The notes: a model not told the origin generated them from the letters alone. 23,657 nucleotides of DNA from an archaeon (GCA_027341315.1 DAIENA010000008.1:1-23657), one strand, 5' to 3'; counted from the stretch's first letter, positions 6,838 to 14,582 are shown. A program made the numbers and translations.

Positions 6838-7725
6838 TTATTTAATTTCCTGCATAACAAATTTGCTTTTCGCAAAAATTTCTTTTTCGTTGACAACTTC
6901 ATACATTCCAACGAAGAGTTCTGAGGAGAAAACCGAAACAATTGTTCCCTTTTTATATTTTTTGTCTTCGATTAAGTCATCAAAATGCAAAGGCCTTCCC
7001 GTGTAAATTTTTTTCAAGTTTTGTTCTTTTATAAAAATTGGCTCATAAATTTCCGAAACAATTTCGCCCGGAATTAAAATCTTTCTTAATGCGGTTTCAT
7101 TTCCCTTTTTGTAGTCATTGACCGCTTTTTCGAAATCATATAAATTAATTGAGGGATAGTTTTTATCATCTTCAAAAAATATTCCGGCATTTGTCCTTCT
7201 GAGTTCGAGCATGTGCGCTCCGACGCCGATTTCTTTTCCTAAGTCGTCGATTAATTTTCGTATATAAGTTCCGCCCTGAACTTTTGAAAAAAACAAAATG
7301 TCCTTCCCGCTTTTTTCCAAAAGTTTAATTGAATAAATTTCACGTTCACGAATTTCCCTTTTTACTCTGGATTTAACCGGCGGAAGCTGGGAAATAATTC
7401 CGGAAAATTTTTCTTTGATTGTTTTTTCAATTATCTCAAGGGAAACGTCCTCGTGAAATCTTGCAATCCCGACATAAGTTTTATCTTCCCCCAAAAAATA
7501 TCCGGTCAGTTTACATGCGCGGTTTAATGCAATTGGCAAAACTCCTGTGACTTTAGGGTCAAGCGTTCCGAAGTGGGAGGTTTTTCTTAATCCCAATTTT
7601 CTTCTAACAAAGTCAGAGACATCAAATGACGTCGGACCGGACGGTTTATCAATGTTAATTATTGAAAATTCTAAAAGTTCCTGGAGGGATTTTTCATCTT
7701 TTATTTTTTTGAGATTTAGTTTCAT
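6838..7725 (-). CDS. cbf5: tRNA/rRNA pseudouridine synthase Cbf5
   Basis: Catalytic subunit of the H/ACA ribonucleoprotein that isomerises uridine in rRNA; archaeal Cbf5 can also make pseudouridine 55 in tRNA without a guide. The 295 residues contain the TruB-family catalytic domain with HFGTLDPKVTGVL, giving catalytic Asp56, preceded by INIDKPSGPTSFDV and followed by GTYIRKLIDDLG and GAHMLELRRT. A C-terminal PUA domain covers about 215-295 (IYTGRPLHFDDL, KGTIVSVFSSELFVGMYEV). Length is slightly below the usual 320-340 for archaeal Cbf5. Its ATG overlaps the stop of the radical SAM gene as ATGA, so the two are translationally coupled, and a lipoprotein gene follows 10 bp downstream. Confidence 0.95.
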   Translation of the reverse strand: MKLNLKKIKDEKSLQELLEFSIINIDKPSGPTSFDVSDFVRRKLGLRKTSHFGTLDPKVTGVLPIALNRACKLTGYFLGEDKTYVGIARFHEDVSLEIIEKTIKEKFSGIISQLPPVKSRVKREIREREIYSIKLLEKSGKDILFFSKVQGGTYIRKLIDDLGKEIGVGAHMLELRRTNAGIFFEDDKNYPSINLYDFEKAVNDYKKGNETALRKILIPGEIVSEIYEPIFIKEQNLKKIYTGRPLHFDDLIEDKKYKKGTIVSVFSSELFVGMYEVVNEKEIFAKSKFVMQEIK

Positions 7726-8741
7726 AAAATTTTCTCCTTTAATATTTCTTCCCTGTCATAAGTGGGATATTCTTCAATTCTATAAATTTCTAATCTATTT
7801 TTAATCTTGGGGATTTTTTTTGGATTGATTATGATTTGGAGTTTACCTTTGTCTATAAAAAAATCTTTTTTGTTAAAGTATTTTTTGTTTTTAATTTTGG
7901 TAGAAAAATAAACTCGCGTTCCGTCGTTGGTTTTGTGTGAAAATTTTTGATTTTGGTAATTTTTCAATCGGTTTTTATATTGAGATCCAATTTTCAAATT
8001 TGCCGTGCAAAGATGTACATTCAATTTTAATTTATCTTTTTCAATTAGTTTAATCAATTTTTTTCCTGCGCTAACGGAATTTTTAACGGTGTATCCGTCG
8101 GAACTAAGTTTGTATTTCTTCTCCATCAAGGGGCCAAATATTTCCCCCGCCTCGAGTTCGTTTAGGTTGATAAACGAAATATCCGGATACACTTTTTTTG
8201 TAAATTCATAAATTTTATCAACTTTATCCGGAAACATCGGGATTTCAATTCCTAAATTTTTCTTTTTCCAGAAAATTTTTCCAAGTCTTATTTTTTTGAT
8301 TTCTTCGTCAACGGATTTTTCAAAATCCGGATGAAATCTGACTTCGTCGACAAATTCAGAAATTTTTTTTAAATTTTCTTTGTTTACAAGTTTTGTTGAT
8401 AAATAAATGTGAATGTGGAATTTTCTGCCAAATTTTTTCTTTAATGCTTTTCCAAGTTTTATCGTTCTTTTTAATTTTAATAATGGATCGCCGCCGGTTA
8501 GAGAACATCCAGTCGCATTAGAGACTTTAACCTCTTCAATTAAATCTTTCATAAAATTTACGGGCCTTTCATTTGAATAAATTTTATCAATATTTTTTCT
8601 CAATTTAGAAAGCGGACAAAATTCACATCCTCTTGAACAGAGACCAGTCACGAACAAAACCATTTTCTTTCCCCTTACACACATTTCACATCCTTCAGGA
8701 AGTTTCCCCAAAAGAAATGAATCATATTTTGTTTTTTTCAT
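7722..8741 (-). CDS. Radical SAM protein (archaeal PFL-activase-related family)
   Basis: A 339-residue radical SAM enzyme. The iron-sulfur motif is Cys35-x3-Cys39-x2-Cys42 in VTGLCSRGCEFCPLS. Two further cysteines, CEMC at 18-21, lie just before it. The SAM-binding region follows (SNATGCSLTGGDPLLKL), then a conserved RFHP segment in VDEVRFHPDF and NLNELE in the second half of the barrel. The layout resembles the uncharacterised archaeal family related to pyruvate formate-lyase activating enzymes (COG2108, from memory). The reaction is unknown. The gene is 9 bp downstream of the ASCH gene and overlaps cbf5 by 4 bp, so it is embedded in an operon of nucleic-acid enzymes, which hints at an RNA- or translation-related role (inference). 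Confidence 0.88.
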   Translation of the reverse strand: MKKTKYDSFLLGKLPEGCEMCVRGKKMVLFVTGLCSRGCEFCPLSKLRKNIDKIYSNERPVNFMKDLIEEVKVSNATGCSLTGGDPLLKLKRTIKLGKALKKKFGRKFHIHIYLSTKLVNKENLKKISEFVDEVRFHPDFEKSVDEEIKKIRLGKIFWKKKNLGIEIPMFPDKVDKIYEFTKKVYPDISFINLNELEAGEIFGPLMEKKYKLSSDGYTVKNSVSAGKKLIKLIEKDKLKLNVHLCTANLKIGSQYKNRLKNYQNQKFSHKTNDGTRVYFSTKIKNKKYFNKKDFFIDKGKLQIIINPKKIPKIKNRLEIYRIEEYPTYDREEILKEKIL

Positions 8742-8750
8742 TTTTTAATT

Positions 8751-9086
8751 TTATGACAATTTAAAATAAATTGCAACTGTCCCCCACTTTTTAATTTCCT
8801 CGTCGGAATAATATAAAAATGATTTAGCAAACTTCTTATTAGTATTTATGTTTGTTGCCCAAAGATTAATGTCGGTTTTGTCAAACATCTCCTCAAAATT
8901 TTTATATATCTCTAAATTTATAACTTTGACTTTTAATTTTTCATTCGTTTTCCTTAATATAAATATTATTTCGTCTCCAATATTAATTTTTTGCCTTTTT
9001 TTGTCATTCAATCTTCCTTCGATTTTTTTCTTTTCATTTTTGATTCTTTCAAATGGGCTTTTATCTAAATGCATTATGTGCCTCAT
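8751..9086 (-). CDS. ASCH-domain protein (PUA-like fold)
   Basis: A 111-residue single-domain protein of the ASCH superfamily, which has a PUA-like beta-barrel and is thought to bind or act on RNA or nucleotides. The family signature is at the start: MHLDKSPFERIKNEKKKIEGRLNDKKRQKINIGD, i.e. a Lys-rich helix, then EGRLND and a GDEIIF strand; the end has SDEEIKKWGTVAIYF. The frame can be opened at the ATG at 9107, but I chose 9086: it overlaps the alkD stop as ATGA, is preceded by a GGAG ribosome-binding site inside alkD, and matches the usual family start. It is the second gene of the alkD operon. The specific role is unknown. Confidence 0.85.
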   Translation of the reverse strand: MRHIMHLDKSPFERIKNEKKKIEGRLNDKKRQKINIGDEIIFILRKTNEKLKVKVINLEIYKNFEEMFDKTDINLWATNINTNKKFAKSFLYYSDEEIKKWGTVAIYFKLS

Positions 9087-9775
9087 TTTAACTCTCCTTG
9101 GAGCCATTTTCTCCTTTCTCCTTCGGGAAATTTTTCAATTGCATACCTGAGAGTTGTCCTTGGAATTTTCTTATAATTTATCTTGAGAAAATCTTTTAGA
9201 ACTCTCGCGTCTTTTTTTCCAACTTCGCGTAACATCCATCCGACCGCTTTGTGAATAAGATCGTGGGAGTCGTCCAGAAGAATTTCCGAAATTTTTAAAG
9301 TGTCGGAAAAATTTCCGTTGCGAATAAACGGATACGTCGAGACAATCGCAATACGTTTTTCCCAAAGGTTTTTCGACCGGGCCAGGTCGTAAAGAATTTT
9401 TTTATTTTTTTCCAGAAGAAATCTTCCTGCAATCTTTGGTGCAGTTAAATCTACTAAATCCCAATTATTAAATCTCTTTGAATTTTTGATATAAAAATTA
9501 AAAACCTCTTCTGGATTTTTTTCAAACTTCCCAACGAGAATTAGTCCGGCAATAAGCCGATGTTCATGAACTTTTGAATTAAGAAGTTTTTGTATTTGAG
9601 ATGTAGAAAGTTTTGAATATTTTTTTGCAAAACTTCTCTGTTCTGGAACGCTTAAACCAAGAAATATATCTCCCTCTCCGTATTCTCCAATCCCGGTCTT
9701 AAAAAATTTTTTTGAATGTTCAGCTCTTTCTCCAGAATATTTCTCTTCAAGTTTCTTAATTAATTCGTTCAGCAT
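9083..9775 (-). CDS. alkD: DNA alkylation repair glycosylase AlkD-like
   Basis: Excises alkylated bases such as N3- and N7-alkylpurines, the first step of base-excision repair. The 230-residue protein is the all-helical HEAT-like-repeat type. Landmarks are TGIGEYGEGDIFLGLSVPEQR (from residue 27), NNWDLVDLTAP with Trp105 and Asp109, LWEKRIAIVST with Arg141, HKAVGWMLREVGK with Trp180, and IPRTTLRYAIEKFPEGER. These match in order the Trp, Asp, Arg and Trp known to line the active site of Bacillus cereus AlkD. It is the first gene of a five-gene operon (ASCH, radical SAM, cbf5, lipoprotein). It is divergent from nth across 32 bp, so two repair glycosylases share one promoter region. Confidence 0.95.
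   Translation of the reverse strand: MLNELIKKLEEKYSGERAEHSKKFFKTGIGEYGEGDIFLGLSVPEQRSFAKKYSKLSTSQIQKLLNSKVHEHRLIAGLILVGKFEKNPEEVFNFYIKNSKRFNNWDLVDLTAPKIAGRFLLEKNKKILYDLARSKNLWEKRIAIVSTYPFIRNGNFSDTLKISEILLDDSHDLIHKAVGWMLREVGKKDARVLKDFLKINYKKIPRTTLRYAIEKFPEGERRKWLQGELK
9092..9099 (-). promoter_or_regulatory. Ribosome-binding site for the ASCH gene
   Basis: Minus strand reads AAGGAGAG, with GGAG seven bases before the ATG at 9086 and lying inside the 3' end of alkD. It supports internal initiation within the polycistronic mRNA. Confidence 0.5.
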
Positions 9776-9807
9776 AAATTTTAAAAGAGACGACCCGTTA
9801 AAAATTT
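9776..9807. promoter_or_regulatory. Symmetrical bidirectional promoter between alkD and nth
   Basis: Only 32 bp separate the two divergent ATG codons. AAATTTTAAAA at 9777-9786 is centred about 26 nt before the nth ATG; on the other strand AAATTTTTAA (9797-9806) is centred about 27 nt before the alkD ATG. Each TATA-like element therefore sits next to the opposite gene's start codon, and both mRNAs should be leaderless. Confidence 0.55.
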
Positions 9808-10422
9808 ATGTTCTCTAGAGCGACCGCCTTAAAACAACTTGAAGAATTAAAAAAAGATGTAAAAGAAATGCGTCTTGCAGCAGAAGATTGGCCGACAGAA
9901 TTTCAAACTTTAATTTCAATAATTCTCTCCGCGAGAACTCGGGACGAAACGACAATCGAAGTTTGTAAAAAACTCTTTCAGAAATTTCCGACGGCGGAGT
10001 CCCTTTCCAATGCGTCAGTCGGCGACGTCGAGAAAATTATTTATCCGGTAAATTTTTTTCAGAATAAATCTAAAAATATAATTGACTGTGCAAAAAAAAT
10101 TTTAAATGAATTGGGTAATAAAATTCCGCATAGCATCGAAAAACTAATTACACTTCCAGGAGTCGGCAGAAAAACTGCAAATGTTTTTTTGTCAGCGTAT
10201 GGAAGTGATGCAGTGGGAGTTGACACCCACGTAACTCATATCTCAAATTATTTGGGATGGGTAAATTCTGATAAACCGGAATTAATCGAACGCACATTAA
10301 AAGAAATTTTTCCTAAAGAAAAATGGAGTGAAGTAAATCCGACGCTTGTGCGGTTCGGAAAATCGCACACGTCAAGAGTCGAAGAAAATAAACTCCTGGA
10401 TAAAATTAAAAAGATTGAATAA
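9808..10422 (+). CDS. nth: Endonuclease III-like DNA glycosylase lacking the Fe-S cluster
   Basis: Removes oxidised pyrimidines and nicks the abasic site by beta-elimination. The 204 residues show the HhH-GPD fold: LSARTRDETTIEVCKKLF (40-57), the helix-hairpin-helix LPGVGRKTA (116-124) with catalytic Lys122, and VGVDTHVTHISN (137-148) with catalytic Asp139. Most Nth proteins end in a four-cysteine 4Fe-4S loop. Here the region after LVRFGKSH contains no Cys; the only cysteines are 53 and 94, so the cluster is absent. It is divergent from alkD, and its stop codon abuts the stop of the convergent gene at 10423. The protein is otherwise complete, so loss of the cluster does not look like decay. 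Confidence 0.94.
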   Translation: MFSRATALKQLEELKKDVKEMRLAAEDWPTEFQTLISIILSARTRDETTIEVCKKLFQKFPTAESLSNASVGDVEKIIYPVNFFQNKSKNIIDCAKKILNELGNKIPHSIEKLITLPGVGRKTANVFLSAYGSDAVGVDTHVTHISNYLGWVNSDKPELIERTLKEIFPKEKWSEVNPTLVRFGKSHTSRVEENKLLDKIKKIE

Positions 10423-10785
10423 TTATTTTAAGATGGGTTTTGAATTTTCATAAATTACTCTTGCCTTGTATTTTCTCTCTTCTTCAAGGTACCAGTCCCC
10501 TAATTCGTAATAACTTCCGTCATCAATATTAGGATTGTTTTCATGAATTCTTTTGATTAAATTTATCCCTTTTACTCTATCCTGATTTTTTGCCGCTTCT
10601 TTCAAATTTTCAAAGTCTTTTTTGTCAATTTTTCCGTACCTGAAAAATCCGTTAAATTTTCCGGATGAAATAATTGTGATTCGCTTTAAGTCTAATGAGA
10701 TTATGTTTGTGCAGTCTAACTTAAAATTATTAATCGGAACATAACAGTCCCCAAATTCACTCGCCTTAAAATATCCAAATTCCAT
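10423..10785 (-). CDS. Hypothetical protein, 120 aa
   Basis: I do not recognise a family. No signal peptide or membrane segment is seen. The N-terminal half looks beta-rich (DCYVPINNFKL, NIISLDLKRITIISSGKFNG). The C-terminal half looks helical and resembles one TPR-like hairpin (residues about 55-115, with DDGSYYELGDWYLEEERKY), though one repeat is too little to be sure. It lies downstream of the cyclophilin gene on the minus strand; an AATTTTAAAA-type box about 25 nt before the ATG suggests its own transcript. Its stop abuts that of nth in convergent orientation, with no base between. Confidence 0.65.
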   Translation of the reverse strand: MEFGYFKASEFGDCYVPINNFKLDCTNIISLDLKRITIISSGKFNGFFRYGKIDKKDFENLKEAAKNQDRVKGINLIKRIHENNPNIDDGSYYELGDWYLEEERKYKARVIYENSKPILK

Positions 10786-10831
10786 AGTTTAGTTTCATCT
10801 TGATTATTTTTAAAATCTTGTATAAAAAGGA

Positions 10832-11389
10832 TTACAAAATTTCCGCCTTCAAAATTTTCACTTCTTTTTTCGGCCGGTCGTTTGCGTCTGTTGGAACTTT
10901 TGCAATTTTATCGACGACGTCCATCCCTTCGATAACTTTTCCGAACGCCGGATGTTTTGTGTCCAAAAAATTGTTGTCGACGAGATTTATAAAAAACTGC
11001 GATGAGCCGGTGTTTGGTCCGGCGTTTGCCATAGAAATTGTTCCTCTGTTGTTTTTGTTTCCGCCGGCATGCGTGAACTCGTCTTTAATATCCGGAATTT
11101 TCGGGTCGCCGTAGCCGGTTCCGGTCGGGTCGCCGCCCTGAATCATGAACCCGTCGATAACTCGATGGAAAATTGTTCCGTCGTAAACTCCTTTCTTGGT
11201 CAAATTAATAAAATTGCCGGTCGTAATCGGCATGTCCGAATAAAGATTAATCGTAATGTTTCCGTAATTCGTCTCAAGTTTTACTCGTGTCATTTTGTTT
11301 TGTAATAGGAAAAACCCCCCAATCAAAACTAAAAGCAAGATTCCAATTATAAATATTCCTGTTTTCTTTTTTATTTTGATTGTTACCAT
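10832..11389 (-). CDS. ppiA: Membrane-anchored peptidyl-prolyl cis-trans isomerase (cyclophilin)
   Basis: Catalyses proline isomerisation during protein folding. An N-terminal basic stretch (MVTIKIKKKTG) precedes one membrane helix (about 12-29), so the catalytic domain is anchored, probably on the outer face. The cyclophilin domain (about 34-185) contains FHRVIDGFMIQGGDPTGTG with catalytic Arg76, Phe81 and Gln84, then GTISMANAGPNTGSSQFFIN and HPAFGKVIEGMDVVDKI. It is a compact, cyclosporin-type single domain. Codon use is strikingly CpG-rich. The gene is divergent from the orphan at 11448 and shares a TATA-like region with it. With the lipoproteins nearby it may serve extracytoplasmic protein folding (inference). 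Confidence 0.95.
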   Translation of the reverse strand: MVTIKIKKKTGIFIIGILLLVLIGGFFLLQNKMTRVKLETNYGNITINLYSDMPITTGNFINLTKKGVYDGTIFHRVIDGFMIQGGDPTGTGYGDPKIPDIKDEFTHAGGNKNNRGTISMANAGPNTGSSQFFINLVDNNFLDTKHPAFGKVIEGMDVVDKIAKVPTDANDRPKKEVKILKAEIL

Positions 11390-11419
11390 GACGATCGTTA
11401 TTTCGAAGTGTAATAATCC

Positions 11420-11429
11420 TTATAAATAT
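11420..11429. promoter_or_regulatory. Shared TATA-like box for ppiA and the gene at 11448
   Basis: TTATAAATAT lies 24 nt before the ATG at 11448 on the plus strand. Read on the minus strand (ATATTTATAA) it lies about 35 nt before the ppiA ATG. One AT-rich element could serve both directions. Confidence 0.45.
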
Positions 11430-11447
11430 AATTTTAATAAAACCTTT

Positions 11448-11789
11448 ATGTCAGGAAGCCCGAAACCAGAAGAAATGGTTAAGTCCGGAATAAAAAAAGG
11501 TTCATTGGTTAATTTAGTTCTAAAAGAAGGCGCGAAATTTAAAGTTGGAAGAACCGACGGGAAGGAACCTTACAACGTTTCGGTTTATTACATGGAAAAA
11601 AATTCTAGTGAAGAAGAAGGTTGTCTTGCAACGGGGCGCATGGTCGAAATCGACGACGAAAAAATAAGGCTTGTTCAAAATTATAATTCAAAACTCGAAA
11701 AAAATGATCAGGAAGGATACGTCGGCGGGACGATTTATTATTTTAATACAATCCATTCTTGGAACTTCAAAAATCCTAATAAAGGATAA
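11448..11789 (+). CDS. Hypothetical protein, first of a tandem paralogous pair
   Basis: No recognised family. The 113 residues look like a small beta-barrel: GSLVNLVL (18-25), YNVSVYYMEKNSS (42-54), GRMVEIDDEKIRLVQNYN (63-80) and GGTIYYFNTIHSWNF (93-107). The frame is open upstream to 11295, but that would overlap ppiA; the TATA box 24 nt before the ATG at 11448 decides the start. The next gene on the same strand (11820) shares its pattern: Gly-x-Leu-Val near the start, a Ser-rich turn after VS, DDEK, and a YYF-TI ending. The barrel-like layout recalls Sm-like or other small RNA-binding folds, but no family motif confirms this. Confidence 0.7.
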   Translation: MSGSPKPEEMVKSGIKKGSLVNLVLKEGAKFKVGRTDGKEPYNVSVYYMEKNSSEEEGCLATGRMVEIDDEKIRLVQNYNSKLEKNDQEGYVGGTIYYFNTIHSWNFKNPNKG

Positions 11790-11819
11790 TATTCAAAACT
11801 CAATCAATACTTTTGTCTT

Positions 11820-12155
11820 ATGATGATAAAAACAAATGCAAATCAAAAATTACGGAGGAATATTAAAAAAATTCTAGAGGAGCATGGGTTTAGAGAGGGA
11901 AAACTTGTGGAAATAATTCTTACAGCAAATGTGGATTTTGAAAGAGTAAACTCAAAAGGTTTTTATTTTGTTAGTCCGCGACTGCACGAAGAAAATTCTT
12001 CAAGGATAAAAATAAAGTCCGGTTATATTAAAAAAATGGATGATGAGAAATTTTTTCTTTCTCAGGATTCAAATGTCAAAAAACCATTTGACTTGGGAAA
12101 TTATTATTTTTATGATACAATTTTTGTGTATAAAATAAAAGATTCAATAATCTAA
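11820..12155 (+). CDS. Hypothetical protein, second of a tandem paralogous pair
   Basis: 111 residues, unrecognised. It has a basic helical N-terminus (KTNANQKLRRNIKKILEEHG) absent from its neighbour, then the same core: GKLVEIIL (27-34), GFYFVSPRLHEENSS (47-61), GYIKKMDDEKFFLSQDSN (68-85) and GNYYFYDTIFVYKI (93-106). It lies 30 bp after the first paralog, and any TATA element (AATATTCAAA) is weak, so it may be co-transcribed. Two starts are possible, ATG 11820 or the adjacent 11823. Unlike its paralog it is CpG-poor, so the pair has diverged in composition. Its stop is one base from the stop of the convergent PEP synthase gene. Confidence 0.7.
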   Translation: MMIKTNANQKLRRNIKKILEEHGFREGKLVEIILTANVDFERVNSKGFYFVSPRLHEENSSRIKIKSGYIKKMDDEKFFLSQDSNVKKPFDLGNYYFYDTIFVYKIKDSII

Positions 12156-12156
12156 A

Positions 12157-14553
12157 TTATTTTCTCAATTTCTTTTCTTCTTCAGCAATCTTTAAAGTTG
12201 TTTTAATCACAGAATCCGGATTTAATGAAATCGAATCAATTCCCTCGCGGACTAAAAACTGTGCGAAGTCGGGAAAGTCCGACGGAGCCTGGCCGCAGAT
12301 TCCTATTTTTCTTTTATTATTTTTTGCTGTTTTAATTACTGACGAAATAAATTTTTTAACGGCAGAATTGTTTTCATTTGCAATTCCGGCGACTATTTCA
12401 GAATCCCTGTCGAGTCCGAGCGTGAGTTGTGTTAAGTCGTTTGAGCCAATAGAAAACCCGTCGAAGATTTTTGAAAATTCGTCGGCTAATAAAACATTGG
12501 AGGGAATTTCGCACATGACGTATACTTGTAAATTATCCTTCCCTCTTTTGAGTCCGCAAGAATTCATAACGTCCTGCACTTTTTTTCCCTCTCCGACAGT
12601 TCTGCAAAACGGAATCATAATTTTAACATTCTTTAGTCCGAATTTGTCTCTAACTTTTTTTAAGGCTCTGCATTCAAGTTTAAATGCTTCGATAAAATTT
12701 TTGTCATAGTACCTTGAAGCGCCCCTCCATCCTATCATAGGGTTTTTCTCGTCGGGTTCGTAAATTTTTCCGCCGATTAAATTTGCATATTCGTTCGTTT
12801 TAAAATCAGAAGTTCTGACAATTACGTCCTTCGGGTAAAACGCCGCGGCGATTGTTCCGATTCCTTCGGCAAGTTTGTCGACGTAAAATTGTTTTTTATC
12901 TTTGTAACCAAAAGTTAATCCTTCAATTTGTTTTTTTAATTTGCCGTCTTTTAGTTTTTCAAAATCAATCAATGCATTTGGATGAATTTTTATGTACGAG
13001 CCGATTATAAATTCTTCCCTGGCTAGACCAACGCCGTCGTTCGGAACAAAACTTTGTTCAAAGGCCTGCTCTGGTGTTCCGGCAATCAGCATTATTTTAG
13101 TTTTTGTTTTTGGAAAGTTTTTTAGATTATGAATTTTAACTTCATACTTCAAAATTCCTTTGTAAACAAAACCATCGACGCCTTCAGCGCAGCTTACCGT
13201 GACATCATCTCCGGTTTTTAAAATTTCAGTTGCATTGTTCGTTCCGACAATTGCTGGAATTTTAAATTCTCTTGAAACAATTGCAGCGTGAGAAGTTCGC
13301 CCGCCTTTATTTGTTATAATTGCCGACGCTATTTTCATTATAGGCTCCCAGTCCGGCGTCGTCATTTCCGTCACCAAAACCTCTCCTTTCTTAAAAGAAT
13401 TAATTCCGGAGGCGTCCTTAATCACCCTCACTTTTCCGGCGCCGATTCTTGACCCAACGCTTTTTCCTTCGACTAAAATTTCACTCTTGTTTTTCAAAAC
13501 ATATTCCTCAAGTTTTGTCAAATCTTTTCTTGATTGGACGGTTTCGGGTCTTGCCTGAACAATAAATAATTTTCCAAGTTTCCCGTCTTTTGCCCATTCT
13601 ATGTCCATCGGCTTTTTGTAATGCTCTTCAATAATTACGGTCCACTTTGCAAGTTTCAAAATTTCGTCGTCGTTAATAGAAAATTTCTGTCTTTCTTCAA
13701 CCGGGACGGGAATATTTTTTACAGGATTTTTTTTGTCGGACGAATAAATCATCTTGACCTTTTTATCTCCGACTTTTTTAGAAATAATCGGCTCAAATCC
13801 TTTTTTTAATGTGGGTTTATGGACGTAAAATTCGTCTGGATTAACTTCTCCCTGAACAATATTCTCGCCGAGTCCGTAAATAGAAGTTATATAAGCGACG
13901 TCCTTAAATCCGGATTCGGTGTCCAAGGAAAACATAACGCCCGACGCTGCAAGGTCGCTTCTTACCATTTTTTGAACGCCTATCGAAAGTGCGACGTCAA
14001 AATGGCCGAATCCCTTGTCAACTCTGTATGAAATTGCACGGTCGGTAAAAAGCGAGGCAAAACATTTTTTGCATGCTTCTAAAAGATTTTTTTCTCCGTT
14101 TATATTTAAATAAGTGTCCTGCTGGCCGGCAAACGACGCGTCGGGCAAATCTTCTGCTGTTGCCGACGAACGAACAGCGACGTCGGAATATTTTTCTTTG
14201 TAAAACGAGGATAATTTTTTGTAATGCTTGATTATTTCTTTTTCTATTTCAGGTGGCAGGTCTGACTCCAAAATTACGTTCCTGATTTTTTTTCCATGTT
14301 CCGAAAGATTTTTTGTATCTTTAGAATTCAACGTCGACAAAATATTTTTTATTTTTTCCCTGAGACCTGTTTTATCTAAAAAATAATTGTAGGCGTGTGC
14401 GGTCACGGCAAAGCCGTTCGGGATACTAACCCCTTTTCGGGTTAAATCGCGGTACATCTCACCGAGCGACGCGTTTTTTCCACCGACGAGCGGAATGTCT
14501 TCAATTGTCACTTCGTCAAAATTCAAAACAAAATTAGTCTTACGATTCTCCAT
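12157..14553 (-). CDS. ppsA: Phosphoenolpyruvate synthase (pyruvate, water dikinase)
   Basis: Converts pyruvate, ATP and water to phosphoenolpyruvate, AMP and phosphate for gluconeogenesis. The 798 residues match the full family length. In order they are an ATP-grasp/pyruvate-binding N-terminal domain (LVGGKNASLGEM, YSDVAVRSSATAEDLPDASF, TSIYGLGENIVQGEVNPDEF), the swivelling phosphohistidine domain with GGRTSHAAIVSREFKIPA (phosphorylated His near residue 422), and a C-terminal PEP-binding barrel (GVGLAREEFIIGSYIKIHP, MIGWRGASRYY, FSIGSNDLTQLTLGLDRDS, IGICGQAPSDFP with the conserved Cys). I start at the ATG at 14553, not the GTG at 14559, because a perfect GAGGTGA ribosome-binding site lies just before it. 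It has a promoter shared divergently with the orphan at 14675. Confidence 0.97.
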   Translation of the reverse strand: MENRKTNFVLNFDEVTIEDIPLVGGKNASLGEMYRDLTRKGVSIPNGFAVTAHAYNYFLDKTGLREKIKNILSTLNSKDTKNLSEHGKKIRNVILESDLPPEIEKEIIKHYKKLSSFYKEKYSDVAVRSSATAEDLPDASFAGQQDTYLNINGEKNLLEACKKCFASLFTDRAISYRVDKGFGHFDVALSIGVQKMVRSDLAASGVMFSLDTESGFKDVAYITSIYGLGENIVQGEVNPDEFYVHKPTLKKGFEPIISKKVGDKKVKMIYSSDKKNPVKNIPVPVEERQKFSINDDEILKLAKWTVIIEEHYKKPMDIEWAKDGKLGKLFIVQARPETVQSRKDLTKLEEYVLKNKSEILVEGKSVGSRIGAGKVRVIKDASGINSFKKGEVLVTEMTTPDWEPIMKIASAIITNKGGRTSHAAIVSREFKIPAIVGTNNATEILKTGDDVTVSCAEGVDGFVYKGILKYEVKIHNLKNFPKTKTKIMLIAGTPEQAFEQSFVPNDGVGLAREEFIIGSYIKIHPNALIDFEKLKDGKLKKQIEGLTFGYKDKKQFYVDKLAEGIGTIAAAFYPKDVIVRTSDFKTNEYANLIGGKIYEPDEKNPMIGWRGASRYYDKNFIEAFKLECRALKKVRDKFGLKNVKIMIPFCRTVGEGKKVQDVMNSCGLKRGKDNLQVYVMCEIPSNVLLADEFSKIFDGFSIGSNDLTQLTLGLDRDSEIVAGIANENNSAVKKFISSVIKTAKNNKRKIGICGQAPSDFPDFAQFLVREGIDSISLNPDSVIKTTLKIAEEEKKLRK

Positions 14554-14555
14554 TT

Positions 14556-14562
14556 TCACCTC
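14556..14562 (-). promoter_or_regulatory. Ribosome-binding site deciding the ppsA start
   Basis: Minus strand reads GAGGTGAAAATG. GAGGTGA is a seven-base complement to the archaeal 16S rRNA 3' end and overlaps the alternative GTG, so the downstream ATG is the start. Confidence 0.65.
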
Positions 14563-14582
14563 AAAAGAAATAATGATGTTTT

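Noticed and set aside
6828..6941. Extension of the EF-hand-like lipoprotein into cbf5
   Set aside because: It would bury the signal peptide 38 residues inside the protein; the signal begins exactly at the ATG at 6827.
11295..11447. N-terminal extension of the gene at 11448
   Set aside because: The extension runs antisense through cyclophilin. The TATA box at 11420-11429 places transcription start after it.
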